From assembly GCA_945898025.1 (NCBI GenBank), contig CAMDGT010000009.1, positions 1 through 13,604 of the forward strand: a stretch of 13,604 nt of DNA, given 5' to 3'. The notes beneath the pieces were generated by a model. The model was not told where the DNA came from and did not search any database. It worked only from the letters and a program-made list of their open reading frames with translations. Within the stretch, counting starts at the first letter, position 1, and each line of letters starts with the position of its first letter. A program made the position numbers and the translations under genes. Below are positions 7,067-13,604 of this stretch, one piece after another. The DNA comes from Rickettsia typhi (lineage in GTDB: Bacteria > Pseudomonadota > Alphaproteobacteria > Rickettsiales > UBA1997).

Positions 7067-7684
7067 TTATCGTGAGTAAAACTCTGTAATTAAGCTTGGT
7101 TGCATTTCTACTGCATAAGGAACTTGTGAGAATTCTGCTTTAGAGATTGTTTTTATTACAAAATTTTCTTTATCAAGCTGTAAATAGGATGGAACATCTC
7201 TTTCCATTTTTTGTAAAGCTTCGATAACAATTGTCAGTTTACGCGATTTTTCTCTAACTTGAACTATATCGCCAATTTTTAAGCGATAAGAAGGTATGTT
7301 TACTATTGCTCCATTGACAGTGACATGTTTATGATTTACGAATTGTCTAGCGGCAAAAACGGTCGGTACAAAATTAGCTCTGTAAACAACAGCATCAAGC
7401 CTACTTTCAAGTAATCCAATAAAATTTTCGCTGACATCTCCTTTGATGCGGTTAGCAAGAGTGAAGGTGTTGAAAAATTGCTTTTCAGAAATATTTCCGT
7501 AGTAAAATTTTAATTTTTGTTTTGCTTTTAATTGGTTTCCGTAGTCACTAACTCTGCCACGAGAGCCTGCTCCATGTTGACCAGGGCGATAATTTTTTTT
7601 ATTAAAAGGATCATTTGCTTGACCCCAAAGGCTAGCACCAATTTTACGGCTGATTTTTTTCTTGGCGTTTATTCTTTTAGACAT
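7067..7684 (-). CDS. rpsD: Small ribosomal subunit protein S4
   Basis: S4 is a primary 16S rRNA-binding protein that nucleates assembly of the small subunit body. The 205-residue length and the order of motifs match the family: N-terminal NYRPGQHG (31-38), then KQKLKFYYG (56-63), then the S4 RNA-binding domain from about 93 to 155 with [14 protein letters not shown] and [22 protein letters not shown]. There is no cysteine near the N-terminus, so it is the zinc-independent form. The gene stands alone here, away from the rpsM-rpsK-rpoA cluster found with it in many bacteria, which is common in alphaproteobacteria. A promoter candidate lies immediately upstream and a hairpin immediately downstream, so it may be a single-gene unit. 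The ATG begins the conserved N-terminus; no Shine-Dalgarno sequence is seen. Confidence 0.97.
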   Translation of the reverse strand: MSKRINAKKKISRKIGASLWGQANDPFNKKNYRPGQHGAGSRGRVSDYGNQLKAKQKLKFYYGNISEKQFFNTFTLANRIKGDVSENFIGLLESRLDAVVYRANFVPTVFAARQFVNHKHVTVNGAIVNIPSYRLKIGDIVQVREKSRKLTIVIEALQKMERDVPSYLQLDKENFVIKTISKAEFSQVPYAVEMQPSLITEFYSR

Positions 7685-7712
7685 TTTGCTTTAATTTTGA
7701 GTTAACTATTTT

Positions 7713-7741
7713 TTTATAGGATATAAACAACAGCATATCAC
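7713..7741 (-). promoter_or_regulatory. Candidate sigma-70 promoter for rpsD
   Basis: On the minus strand, -35 GTGATA (7741-7736, 4 of 6) and -10 TATAAA (7718-7713, 5 of 6) are separated by exactly 17 bp. The start of transcription would fall near 7706, giving a leader of about 22 nt. Spacing and position are good. Confidence 0.5.
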
Positions 7742-7755
7742 TGCGGGCATTTATT

Positions 7756-7785
7756 TTGACCTTAAGCGCTATGTGTTTTGATAAT
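7756..7785 (+). promoter_or_regulatory. Candidate distal promoter toward clpB
   Basis: A -35 box TTGACC (7756-7761, 5 of 6) is followed after 18 bp by GATAAT (7780-7785, 5 of 6). It lies back-to-back with the rpsD promoter, the two -35 boxes being 14 bp apart. A transcript from here would begin with the 7800-7852 inverted repeat and have a leader of about 310 nt before the clpB ATG. Confidence 0.4.
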
Positions 7786-7799
7786 TTTCCCTATAAAAT

Positions 7800-7852
7800 T
7801 TTCTTTAAAAATTATTAGTATTAGATAATATTTGATAACTATTTTAAAGAAA
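7800..7852. repeat. Inverted repeat in the clpB leader/intergenic region
   Basis: TTTCTTTAAAA (7800-7810) and TTTTAAAGAAA (7842-7852) are a perfect 11-bp inverted repeat, extendable outward by a T-G wobble and three A-T pairs to about 7796-7856. The 31-nt spacer is A/T-rich. It could be a weak terminator, an mRNA hairpin at the 5' end of a transcript from the distal promoter, or a protein-binding site. No T run follows it on the plus strand. Confidence 0.45.
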
Positions 7853-7964
7853 GTTTAATATATTTAAATATTAGGTTTTTCAAATTAAATGTTTTTATTA
7901 AGAAGTCAATATTAACTGGAATAATTTTTTGAATTTCTTCGAAATTTATTTGCAAATGGAAGTA

Positions 7965-7973
7965 TGCTATAAT
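7965..7973 (+). promoter_or_regulatory. Extended -10 promoter candidate for clpB
   Basis: TGC followed by TATAAT (7968-7973) is a perfect extended -10 element. The best -35 at a 17-bp spacing is the weak TTTATT (7945-7950), as expected when the TGn extension compensates. The predicted leader is about 125 nt. CTTGAAA strings at 7984 and 8014 resemble heat-shock -35 boxes, but no matching -10 was found. Confidence 0.45.
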
Positions 7974-8104
7974 ATTAAAATTTCTTGAAAAGGCTTGTTT
8001 CTTAAGAAATTAACTTGAAAAAGCAAAGTAATTTATTAGCTAATTTCTATAACTATCTTTACTTAATTTTTCTATTTCTACTTAATTTTTTATTTTACTC
8101 GTTC

Positions 8105-10672
8105 ATGAACTTTGAAAATTATACACAAAAAACCCAAAATATTCTACAAAAATCTCAATCTTTAGCTCTAGGAAATGATCATCAAAAAATTATGTCAGAG
8201 CATTTAATCTCAGCAATGCTAGAAGATGAAGAAGATTTAATAGTTAAAATTGTTAATTTATGCAGTGGTAATTTTACTTTACTGAAGGCGGAATTAAAAA
8301 ACTCCTTTAATAAAATTACCAAAGTTTCTGGAGCTGGCAGTGTTACAATCTCTGGAGAAACCGCAAGAATATTATTATTAGCAGAAAAAATAGCCAGTCA
8401 AAATAACGATCAGTTCATTACCATCGAAAGATTATTTCAGGCTATTCTGGAAGATGATAACAACAATGGAGCTTTGATAATTAAAGGTTGCGGTATTTCA
8501 ATTTCAGTCTTGAGGGATGCAATTAAAAAAATTCGTGGCAATGCAAAAGCTGATAGTGCAACCGCTGAGGGCAATTATCAAGCTCTCGAAAAATATGCAA
8601 ACGACTTAACAAAAAGGGCAAGAGAGGGAAAGATAGACCCTGTAATTGGTAGAGATGAAGAAATAAGAAGGGCAATTCAAGTTTTGTCTCGTAGAACTAA
8701 GAATAATCCTGTATTAATAGGGCATCCAGGAGTTGGAAAAACTGCAATTGTTGAAGGTTTGGCCCAGAGGATTGTAAATAACGATGTTCCAGAAAGTCTT
8801 AAAAATAAAAAACTTATGGTGCTTGATTTAGGGGCCTTGGTTGCGGGCAGTAAGTTTCGTGGAGAGTTTGAAGAAAGGCTGAAATCAGTATTAAGAGACA
8901 TTGAAAGTAACGAGCAAATCTTGCTTTTTATTGATGAATTGCATTTGTTGGTTGGCGCAGGTAAATCCGAAGGAGCAATGGATGCATCAAACTTACTAAA
9001 ACCAGCTTTAGCAAGAGGGGCTTTGCATTGCATAGGCGCAACAACTCTTGATGAATATCGTAAATATATTGAAAAAGATGTTGCTCTCGCTCGTAGATTT
9101 CAACCAATTTTTACCAATCAACCAACAATTGAAGACACTATAACCATTTTAAGGGGAATTAAAGAAAAATACGAAATGTATCATGGAATAAAAATAAAAG
9201 ATTCTGCCTTGATTGCTTCCGCAGTAATGTCCGACAGATATATTACTGATAGATTTTTACCAGACAAGGCAATTGATTTAATTGATGAAGCTTCTAGTGC
9301 AGTTAGAATTGCCATAGATTCAAAGCCCAACGAATTAGATGAAATTGATCGCAAAATTATTCAGCTAAAAATAGCGGTGGCAGGCTTAAAAAGAGAAGAT
9401 GATGACTCGGCAAAGAAAAAATTAGAGGAAATAAATCAAGAACTTGCTTCATTAGAAAAAAAATCTCTTGAAATGACAACCGTTTGGAACATTGAAAAAT
9501 CAAAACTTAGTTTGGTAAACGAGCTGAAATCTAAAATTGAAAATGCAAAATTTGAGCTAGAGAAAGCAAAAAGAGAAGGAAATCTTAGTAAGGCAGGAGA
9601 ATTAACTTATGGAGCCATTCCTAAACTACAAAAAGAGATTTCTGATATTGAAAAAGATGTTTCCGTTAGCAATAATTTGCAGGTTGTTGATGAAAATGAT
9701 ATCGCTAAAATTGTTGCTAAAATTACAGGAATACCAACCGACAGAATAATGGCGGGCGAAAAAGAGAAACTATTAAAAATGGAAGAATTATTGAGACAAA
9801 GAGTTGTTGGGCAAGAAGAGGCTCTGATCGCAATCTCCAACAGCTTAAGAAGATCGAGAGCAGGTTTGCAAGATCATCAAAAGCCAATTGGCTCTTTTTT
9901 ATTTCTTGGGCCTACTGGAGTCGGTAAAACAGAAGTTTCAAAGGCTCTTGCTGAATTTATTTTTGATGATGAATCGGCGATATTAAGAATTGATATGAGT
10001 GAATTTATGGAAAAACACAGTGTGGCAAAGTTAATAGGAGCTCCTCCGGGTTATGTTGGTTATGAGCAAGGCGGAACCCTTACCGAAGCAGTTAGAAGAA
10101 GACCTTATCAAGTTATATTATTTGATGAAATAGAAAAAGCACATAGCGATGTTTTTAATATTTTATTGCAAGTTCTTGATGATGGCAGGCTTACTGATTC
10201 GCAAGGTCAGGTAGTTAATTTTGCTAATTCTATTATAATTTTGACTTCAAATATTGGCTCAAGGCACTTTAATCAAGTCAATGAAGATAAAATTGCTTTA
10301 GAGAATCTTGTCATGGAAGACCTAAAACAGCAAATGAGGCCAGAATTTATTAATCGCCTTGATGAAATCATAATTTTTAATAAATTGTCGCAAGAAAACA
10401 TTAATCAAATCGTTACTATACAATTTGCAAGATTGACAAAAAGATTGCAGAATAATGGCTTTAAAATTTCAATTAGCGATAGTGCTAAAAAATATCTTGG
10501 CAATAAAGGCTATAGCTCTATATATGGAGCTCGCCCTTTAAAAAGAGTTATTCAAAAAGAAATTGAAAACATTTTAGCGGAAAAAATTTTAAAAGGCGAT
10601 TTACTTGAAAATCAAACAATTAATATTGATTGCAACGATAAAGGTCTAATAACTTTTGAAAAAAATAGTTAA
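8105..10672 (+). CDS. clpB: ATP-dependent disaggregase chaperone ClpB
   Basis: ClpB is a cytosolic hexameric AAA+ unfoldase that extracts proteins from aggregates together with DnaK. From the ATG at 8105 the product is 855 residues, matching the family. The N-terminal Clp repeat domain (about 1-145) includes [13 protein letters not shown]1 has Walker A GHPGVGKT (206-213) and Walker B LLFIDE; the coiled-coil middle domain spans about 400-525; AAA2 has Walker A GPTGVGKT (602-609), pore loop GYVG (649-652) and Walker B ILFDE (671-675). The middle domain and lack of a ClpP-binding loop separate it from ClpA and ClpC. The second residue of the first Walker A is His where ClpB usually has Glu. The frame is open upstream to a TTG at 8015, encoding a very hydrophobic 30-residue stretch; I chose the ATG because [11 protein letters not shown] aligns with the normal ClpB start. 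Confidence 0.96.
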   Translation: MNFENYTQKTQNILQKSQSLALGNDHQKIMSEHLISAMLEDEEDLIVKIVNLCSGNFTLLKAELKNSFNKITKVSGAGSVTISGETARILLLAEKIASQNNDQFITIERLFQAILEDDNNNGALIIKGCGISISVLRDAIKKIRGNAKADSATAEGNYQALEKYANDLTKRAREGKIDPVIGRDEEIRRAIQVLSRRTKNNPVLIGHPGVGKTAIVEGLAQRIVNNDVPESLKNKKLMVLDLGALVAGSKFRGEFEERLKSVLRDIESNEQILLFIDELHLLVGAGKSEGAMDASNLLKPALARGALHCIGATTLDEYRKYIEKDVALARRFQPIFTNQPTIEDTITILRGIKEKYEMYHGIKIKDSALIASAVMSDRYITDRFLPDKAIDLIDEASSAVRIAIDSKPNELDEIDRKIIQLKIAVAGLKREDDDSAKKKLEEINQELASLEKKSLEMTTVWNIEKSKLSLVNELKSKIENAKFELEKAKREGNLSKAGELTYGAIPKLQKEISDIEKDVSVSNNLQVVDENDIAKIVAKITGIPTDRIMAGEKEKLLKMEELLRQRVVGQEEALIAISNSLRRSRAGLQDHQKPIGSFLFLGPTGVGKTEVSKALAEFIFDDESAILRIDMSEFMEKHSVAKLIGAPPGYVGYEQGGTLTEAVRRRPYQVILFDEIEKAHSDVFNILLQVLDDGRLTDSQGQVVNFANSIIILTSNIGSRHFNQVNEDKIALENLVMEDLKQQMRPEFINRLDEIIIFNKLSQENINQIVTIQFARLTKRLQNNGFKISISDSAKKYLGNKGYSSIYGARPLKRVIQKEIENILAEKILKGDLLENQTINIDCNDKGLITFEKNS

Positions 10673-10687
10673 CAAATTAAAAATTTG
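10673..10687. repeat. Short palindrome directly after clpB
   Basis: CAAATT-AAA-AATTTG is a perfect 6-bp inverted repeat with a 3-nt loop that begins at the base after the clpB stop. There is no T run after it, so it is a poor intrinsic terminator; it may only mark the clpB mRNA end or be chance in A/T-rich DNA. Confidence 0.25.
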
Positions 10688-10736
10688 CTCTATTATCAAA
10701 AATAAAAAAACACTAATAAAAAACACTCATAGCTTT

Positions 10737-11318
10737 ATGAAAAATCAAGAATTGTCAAAAAAAATTGCTGAAATCGTTCGCGTTGATCATGCTGGTGAAT
10801 GCGGAGCTCAGGTCATTTATCAAGGTCAAATTGTGGCGATGAAATTAAAAAATTTTTTTTTCAACAATTCTCAAAACATTGCAATTATTGAATCAATGAA
10901 AGATCAAGAAGTTGAGCATTTTAAATATTTTGACAATCTTTTAAAAGAAAATCAAATTAGACCAACTTTAATGCAACCAATTTGGAAAATGGGTGGTTTT
11001 AGTCTTGGTTTTTTCACTGCTATTTTAGGTAACAAAACCGCTATGGCATGCACAACTGCGGTTGAAGAAGTTATCGAAGAGCATTACCAGCAACAAATAA
11101 ATATCTTATCTGCAGAAATTGATAAGCAAGAAAATATAGAACAGAAGAGCGATATGTCAAATTTGGCACAAAAAATCACAGAATTTCAGGCTGATGAGGT
11201 TCATCATCGCGATATAGCATACGACAATAAAGCTAAAGAATCTCCAATTTTTATACCATTAACCAATTTTATAAAATTAATTACCGAAACAGCGATTAAG
11301 GTATCAAAAAAAATATAG
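10737..11318 (+). CDS. coq7: Demethoxyubiquinone hydroxylase Coq7
   Basis: Coq7 is a membrane-associated diiron monooxygenase that uses oxygen to hydroxylate C6 of demethoxyubiquinone, the step before the final UbiG methylation. The 193-residue protein has the expected ligand set: E21 in RVDHAGECGA, the ExxH of E58/H61 in DQEVEHF, E110 in TTAVEEVIEEHY, and the second ExxH of E154/H157 in QADEVHHRD. KMGGFSLGFFTAILG (84-98) is the hydrophobic stretch thought to contact the membrane or quinone. A loop of Lys, Glu and Gln (about 127-142) precedes the last helix. The frame is open back to a TTG at 10656 inside clpB, but residues upstream of this ATG have no family counterpart. It lies 64 nt after clpB on the same strand and may be co-transcribed with it. 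Alphaproteobacteria commonly use Coq7 instead of UbiF. Confidence 0.95.
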   Translation: MKNQELSKKIAEIVRVDHAGECGAQVIYQGQIVAMKLKNFFFNNSQNIAIIESMKDQEVEHFKYFDNLLKENQIRPTLMQPIWKMGGFSLGFFTAILGNKTAMACTTAVEEVIEEHYQQQINILSAEIDKQENIEQKSDMSNLAQKITEFQADEVHHRDIAYDNKAKESPIFIPLTNFIKLITETAIKVSKKI

Positions 11319-11329
11319 CTTAATGCAGT

Positions 11330-12850
11330 TTAAATTTTTCTACGATAGCTTAATGCTTCAAGAAGATGGTGTTTTTTGATTTTATCTTCCGATTCAAGGT
11401 CGGCAATTGTTCTTGCCACTCTTAAAACTCTAGTTATCCCTCTAATAGAAGCTCCTATTTTATTAACTGCATTTTGAAAAGTTTTTTCGGTTTCTTGCTC
11501 TAACTGACAAAATTTATCAATTAAATTGCTGTTGATTCTTGCATTGATTAAATTGTTAAAATTTTCTCCTAACTCTTGTTGATATCTTTGGTTTTGTATC
11601 TTCCTTGCCTTACTAACTCTTGTCAATATTGCATTTGAACTTTCTTCTTGAGAATTTTTATTCTCAAAAATATCAATTTTTTCAACATTGATAACGATGT
11701 CAATTCTATCTAGAAATGGTCCAGAAATTTTTTTTTGATATTCCTCTCCGCAGTCAGGAGCTTTTTTGCATTCGCGAGTTGCATCTCCTAGATAACCGCA
11801 ACGACAAGGATTCATCGCTGAAATCAATTGAAAATTTGCTGGATAAGTTATGTGAGAGTTGACTCTTGAAATATTAACCTTTGCAGTTTCTAGTGGTTGT
11901 CGTAAAGCATCAAGAACTTGTCTTGGAAATTCAGCAATTTCATCTAAAAATAAAATTCCGTTATGAGCGAGTGAAATTTCCCCAGGTTTTGCTTTTGAGC
12001 CACCTCCAACCATTGCTGGCATTGAGCAAGAATGATGAACTTCGCGGTAGGGGCGATAAGTAATTAATTTTCCATCGTTAATTTTTCCGCTGACACTATG
12101 TATCATATTAATTTCAAGAATTTCCGATAAATCAGGTGGTGGTATGATGCTTGGAAATCTTGATGCAAGCATTGACTTTCCAGTCCCAGGAGCTCCAATC
12201 ATTAAAATATTGTGCCCGCCTGATGCTGCGATTTCAAAAGCCCTTTTTGCTTGTTGATGTCCTTTAACATCTGCAAAATCAGGATATTTTTTAGTGATAA
12301 AATTCTTGTGATGAGGGTCGTGTATAGGTTTTGGTGAATATTGCTCGCCCTTAAGATGGTTAATTAATTCAATTAAATTGCTGGGTGCGATAATTTCAAG
12401 AGTTCCTGCCCAAACAGCTTCCGAGCCATTGTTTTTTGGGCAAATTATTCCACAATTTCTTTGATTAGCACCAATTGATGCCGAAATAATGCCGTTAATA
12501 TTATTAATTGAGCCATCAAGCGACAATTCGCCAAGCACATAAAATTTATCAATTAAATTTTGTGATAAAATTCCCATTTCAATTAAAATTCCAACTGCGA
12601 TTGGTAAATCAAATTGTGAACCTTCTTTTTGCAAGTCTGCTGGAGCGAGATTAACGGTAATTTTTTTTGCAGGCAGAGAAAGCCCCGTAGAAGATAGCGC
12701 TGAAATTACTCTTTCTTTAGATTCTCCAACTGCTTTATCAGGAAGGCCTACGATTAAGAATTTGCTTAATCCGTTAGTGATTTTTATTTCAACTTCGACT
12801 TCAACAACATCTATACCAATAAAGGAGAATGTTTTTACTTTTGCAACCAT
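11330..12850 (-). CDS. comM: ComM/YifB family AAA+ ATPase (Mg-chelatase-like)
   Basis: ComM is a hexameric helicase that drives branch migration of incoming DNA during natural transformation; YifB homologues are also widespread in species not known to be competent. From the ATG at 12850 the protein is 506 residues, the typical length. The Lon-like ChlI N-terminal domain covers about 10-165, including VNLAPADLQKEGSQFDLPIA. The AAA+ domain follows GHQQAKRAFEIAASGGHN, with Walker A GAPGTGKS (219-226) and Walker B ILFLDE (299-304). The zinc-like cluster C349-x-C351, C361, C367 lies in NPCRCGYLGD and after, then GPFLDRIDI. The C-terminal Mg-chelatase domain ends in LEALSYRRKI. The frame stays open for 38 more codons to a TTG at 12964, not conserved in the family. 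It converges on coq7 with only 11 nt between stops. All motifs are intact. Confidence 0.94.
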   Translation of the reverse strand: MVAKVKTFSFIGIDVVEVEVEIKITNGLSKFLIVGLPDKAVGESKERVISALSSTGLSLPAKKITVNLAPADLQKEGSQFDLPIAVGILIEMGILSQNLIDKFYVLGELSLDGSINNINGIISASIGANQRNCGIICPKNNGSEAVWAGTLEIIAPSNLIELINHLKGEQYSPKPIHDPHHKNFITKKYPDFADVKGHQQAKRAFEIAASGGHNILMIGAPGTGKSMLASRFPSIIPPPDLSEILEINMIHSVSGKINDGKLITYRPYREVHHSCSMPAMVGGGSKAKPGEISLAHNGILFLDEIAEFPRQVLDALRQPLETAKVNISRVNSHITYPANFQLISAMNPCRCGYLGDATRECKKAPDCGEEYQKKISGPFLDRIDIVINVEKIDIFENKNSQEESSNAILTRVSKARKIQNQRYQQELGENFNNLINARINSNLIDKFCQLEQETEKTFQNAVNKIGASIRGITRVLRVARTIADLESEDKIKKHHLLEALSYRRKI

Positions 12851-13087
12851 AAATATGTAAGTTCGGTGTATTGAAATTGGTGTCTTAGTGCTGGCTAAGA
12901 TTTTTCGGTGTAACTTGAATATGTAATAATTAATTAATAAAGATTCAAAGCGATAATGCTTCAAAAATTATTTTCTAATTTTAAATAGTCAAGAAAAAAA
13001 TAACAAATTTTATTAAAAAAATGCTTGCTTATTAAAAAAAGCTTTTAAAAATTGCTATTCCAAATAAATTTTTGTTTAAAATCTATT

Positions 13088-13161
13088 GCGGGTGTAGCTC
13101 AACGGTAGAGTTCTAGCCTTCCAAGCTAGCTGTGAGGGTTCGATTCCCTCCACCCGCTCCA
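13088..13161 (+). tRNA. tRNA-Gly (anticodon TCC)
   Basis: The cloverleaf is complete: acceptor GCGGGTG pairs with CACCCGC, the anticodon stem CTAGC/GCTAG encloses loop CTTCCAA with anticodon TCC at 13120-13122, and the T arm holds GGTTCGATTCC. The discriminator T and CCA (13159-13161) are encoded. Upstream, TTTAAA/TAAAAT near 13075-13082 with TTGCTA at 13052 may be the promoter, though it sits very close to the mature 5' end. Confidence 0.96.
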
Positions 13162-13184
13162 AAATATTTATAAATAAATCTTAA

Positions 13185-13270
13185 GGAGAAGTGGCCGAGT
13201 GGTCAATGGCAACAGACTGTAAATCTGTCCGCGTAAGCGTTCGCAGGTTCAAATCCTGCCTTCTCCACCA
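13185..13270 (+). tRNA. tRNA-Tyr (anticodon GTA)
   Basis: This is a class II tRNA: acceptor GGAGAAG pairs with CTTCTCC, anticodon stem ACAGA/TCTGT encloses CTGTAAA with anticodon GTA at 13219-13221, and a long variable arm (about 13229-13242, CGC-GTAA-GCG) precedes the T arm GCAGG/CCTGC. CCA is encoded at 13268-13270. It is 23 nt from tRNA-Gly, so both are likely cut from one precursor, as in the tyrU-glyT part of the E. coli tufB operon, but in reverse order. Confidence 0.96.
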
Positions 13271-13327
13271 AATCTAAATTTTCTTTTTTTATTTTTTATT
13301 TTAGTGCTTGATTTTTATTTTATAATC

Positions 13328-13358
13328 TTGACAATTTTACAAAATTTTACACTAAAAT
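13328..13358 (+). promoter_or_regulatory. Candidate upstream promoter for tuf
   Basis: A perfect -35 TTGACA (13328-13333) is followed after 19 bp by TAAAAT (13353-13358, 5 of 6). The spacing is long, so activity is uncertain. A TATAAT string at 13321-13326 lies just before it but has no good -35. Confidence 0.35.
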
Positions 13359-13361
13359 TTA

Positions 13362-13389
13362 TTTACAGTTTATGCTTCGAGGTTATAAA
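13362..13389 (+). promoter_or_regulatory. Candidate main promoter for tuf
   Basis: TTTACA (13362-13367, 5 of 6) and TATAAA (13384-13389, 5 of 6) are spaced by 16 bp. The transcript would start near 13396 with a leader of about 74 nt that contains a small hairpin, TACAA-TTTTA-TTGTA (13416-13430). Tandem promoters would fit the high expression of EF-Tu. Confidence 0.5.
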
Positions 13390-13469
13390 ATAAAGCCTTT
13401 TATAGCCCTTTTATGTACAATTTTATTGTATGAATTTGAAATTTAACAACTAATCATTTTATAATTACA

Positions 13470-13604
13470 ATGTCTAAAGAAAAATTTGCACGCACAAAGC
13501 CACATGTTAATGTGGGAACAATAGGTCACGTTGATCACGGTAAAACTACTCTTACCGCTTCAATTACTAACTACTTAGCTAAGTCTGGTCTTGCTAAAAA
13601 GAAA
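13470..13604 (+). CDS. tuf: Elongation factor Tu, N-terminal 45 residues (cut by window end)
   Basis: EF-Tu is the GTPase that delivers aminoacyl-tRNA to the ribosome. The visible part begins [19 protein letters not shown] and carries the G1 P-loop GHVDHGKT (residues 19-26), which is diagnostic for EF-Tu. The following helix [14 protein letters not shown] fits the family. The reading frame is intact to the window edge. The start ATG is fixed by the conserved N-terminus; the bases before it (ATAATTACA) contain no Shine-Dalgarno sequence, notable for one of the most highly expressed proteins. The gene lies 199 nt after tRNA-Tyr, with promoter candidates in that gap, so it can be expressed separately from the tRNAs. 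Confidence 0.96.
   Translation, partial: MSKEKFARTKPHVNVGTIGHVDHGKTTLTASITNYLAKSGLAKKK

Larger units (their letters stand above)
7685..8104. other. Divergent regulatory region between rpsD and clpB
   Basis: These 420 nt hold no convincing gene. From left to right I see the rpsD promoter candidate, a rightward promoter candidate with TTGACC, a large A/T-rich inverted repeat, a rightward extended -10 promoter, a TTTCTTAAGAAA palindrome (7998-8009), and a T-rich stretch open in the clpB frame. A short inverted repeat AATTTC-ttc-GAAATT (7932-7946) lies just upstream of the extended -10 box, where an operator could sit. Confidence 0.6.

Noticed and set aside
7984..8020. Heat-shock (RpoH-type) promoter for clpB, suggested by two CTTGAAA strings
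   Set aside because: Neither string has a CCCCATnT-like -10 at the proper spacing; the TGCTATAAT element nearby is a better candidate.
8677..9033. Minus-strand open frame of 118 codons
   Set aside because: It is antisense to conserved ClpB AAA1 sequence and shows Ser/Pro-rich shadow composition.
9607..9840. Minus-strand open frame of 77 codons
   Set aside because: It is antisense to ClpB, with no independent support.
11881..12063. Plus-strand open frame of 60 codons
   Set aside because: It is antisense to the ComM AAA+ domain and has no recognisable feature.
12851..13087. Search for a further gene or strong promoter between comM and tRNA-Gly
   Set aside because: Only A-rich spacer and weak boxes are seen; nothing here supports a gene.
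1..13604. CRISPR array, insertion sequence or phage genes
   Set aside because: No regularly spaced repeats, transposase motifs, terminal inverted repeats with target duplications, or phage proteins were found on either strand.

Overview
The window looks like core chromosome of an A+T-rich alphaproteobacterium, probably a host-associated Rickettsiales- or Holosporales-like lineage. The grounds are low G+C (about 30% by eye), strongly A/T-biased codons, an alphaproteobacterial-type AspRS and ribosomal protein S4, the aerobic ubiquinone genes ubiG and coq7, and a tRNA-Gly/tRNA-Tyr/tuf cluster at the right end. The organism assignment is inference. Stops are standard (TAA, TAG and TGA are all used).

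Left edge (1-1493, + strand): a 5'-truncated N6-adenine DNA methyltransferase overlaps by 4 nt a probable type II restriction endonuclease. This restriction-modification pair is the most accessory-looking part of the window. It converges on aspS.

Minus-strand block (1535-6552): aspS, apparently with its own promoter, follows a very tight four-gene unit read right to left: a small tyrosine-rich lipoprotein, an EgsA/AraM-type glycerol-1-phosphate dehydrogenase, indole-3-glycerol-phosphate synthase (trpC) and ubiG. The junctions are a 1-nt overlap, then 3-nt and 3-nt gaps. A G1P dehydrogenase and a trpC without visible trp partners in one operon with a ubiquinone methyltransferase is the oddest gene content here.

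Centre (6553-8104): a 63-codon hypothetical gene ends on an A/T-rich terminator-like hairpin. A long inverted repeat lies between it and rpsD. The roughly 420-nt divergent region between rpsD (-) and clpB (+) holds back-to-back promoter candidates and a large inverted repeat.

Right part (8105-13604): clpB, coq7, the convergent comM (yifB), tRNA-Gly(TCC), tRNA-Tyr(GTA) and the first 45 codons of tuf, which has tandem promoter candidates. Coq7 and UbiG catalyse the last hydroxylation and last O-methylation of ubiquinone synthesis, so the window implies oxygen-dependent respiration.

Across the window I see no convincing Shine-Dalgarno sequence at any start, and three genes (clpB, coq7, comM) have in-frame open 5' extensions that I trimmed to conserved ATG starts. 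I see no insertion sequence, phage gene or CRISPR array.
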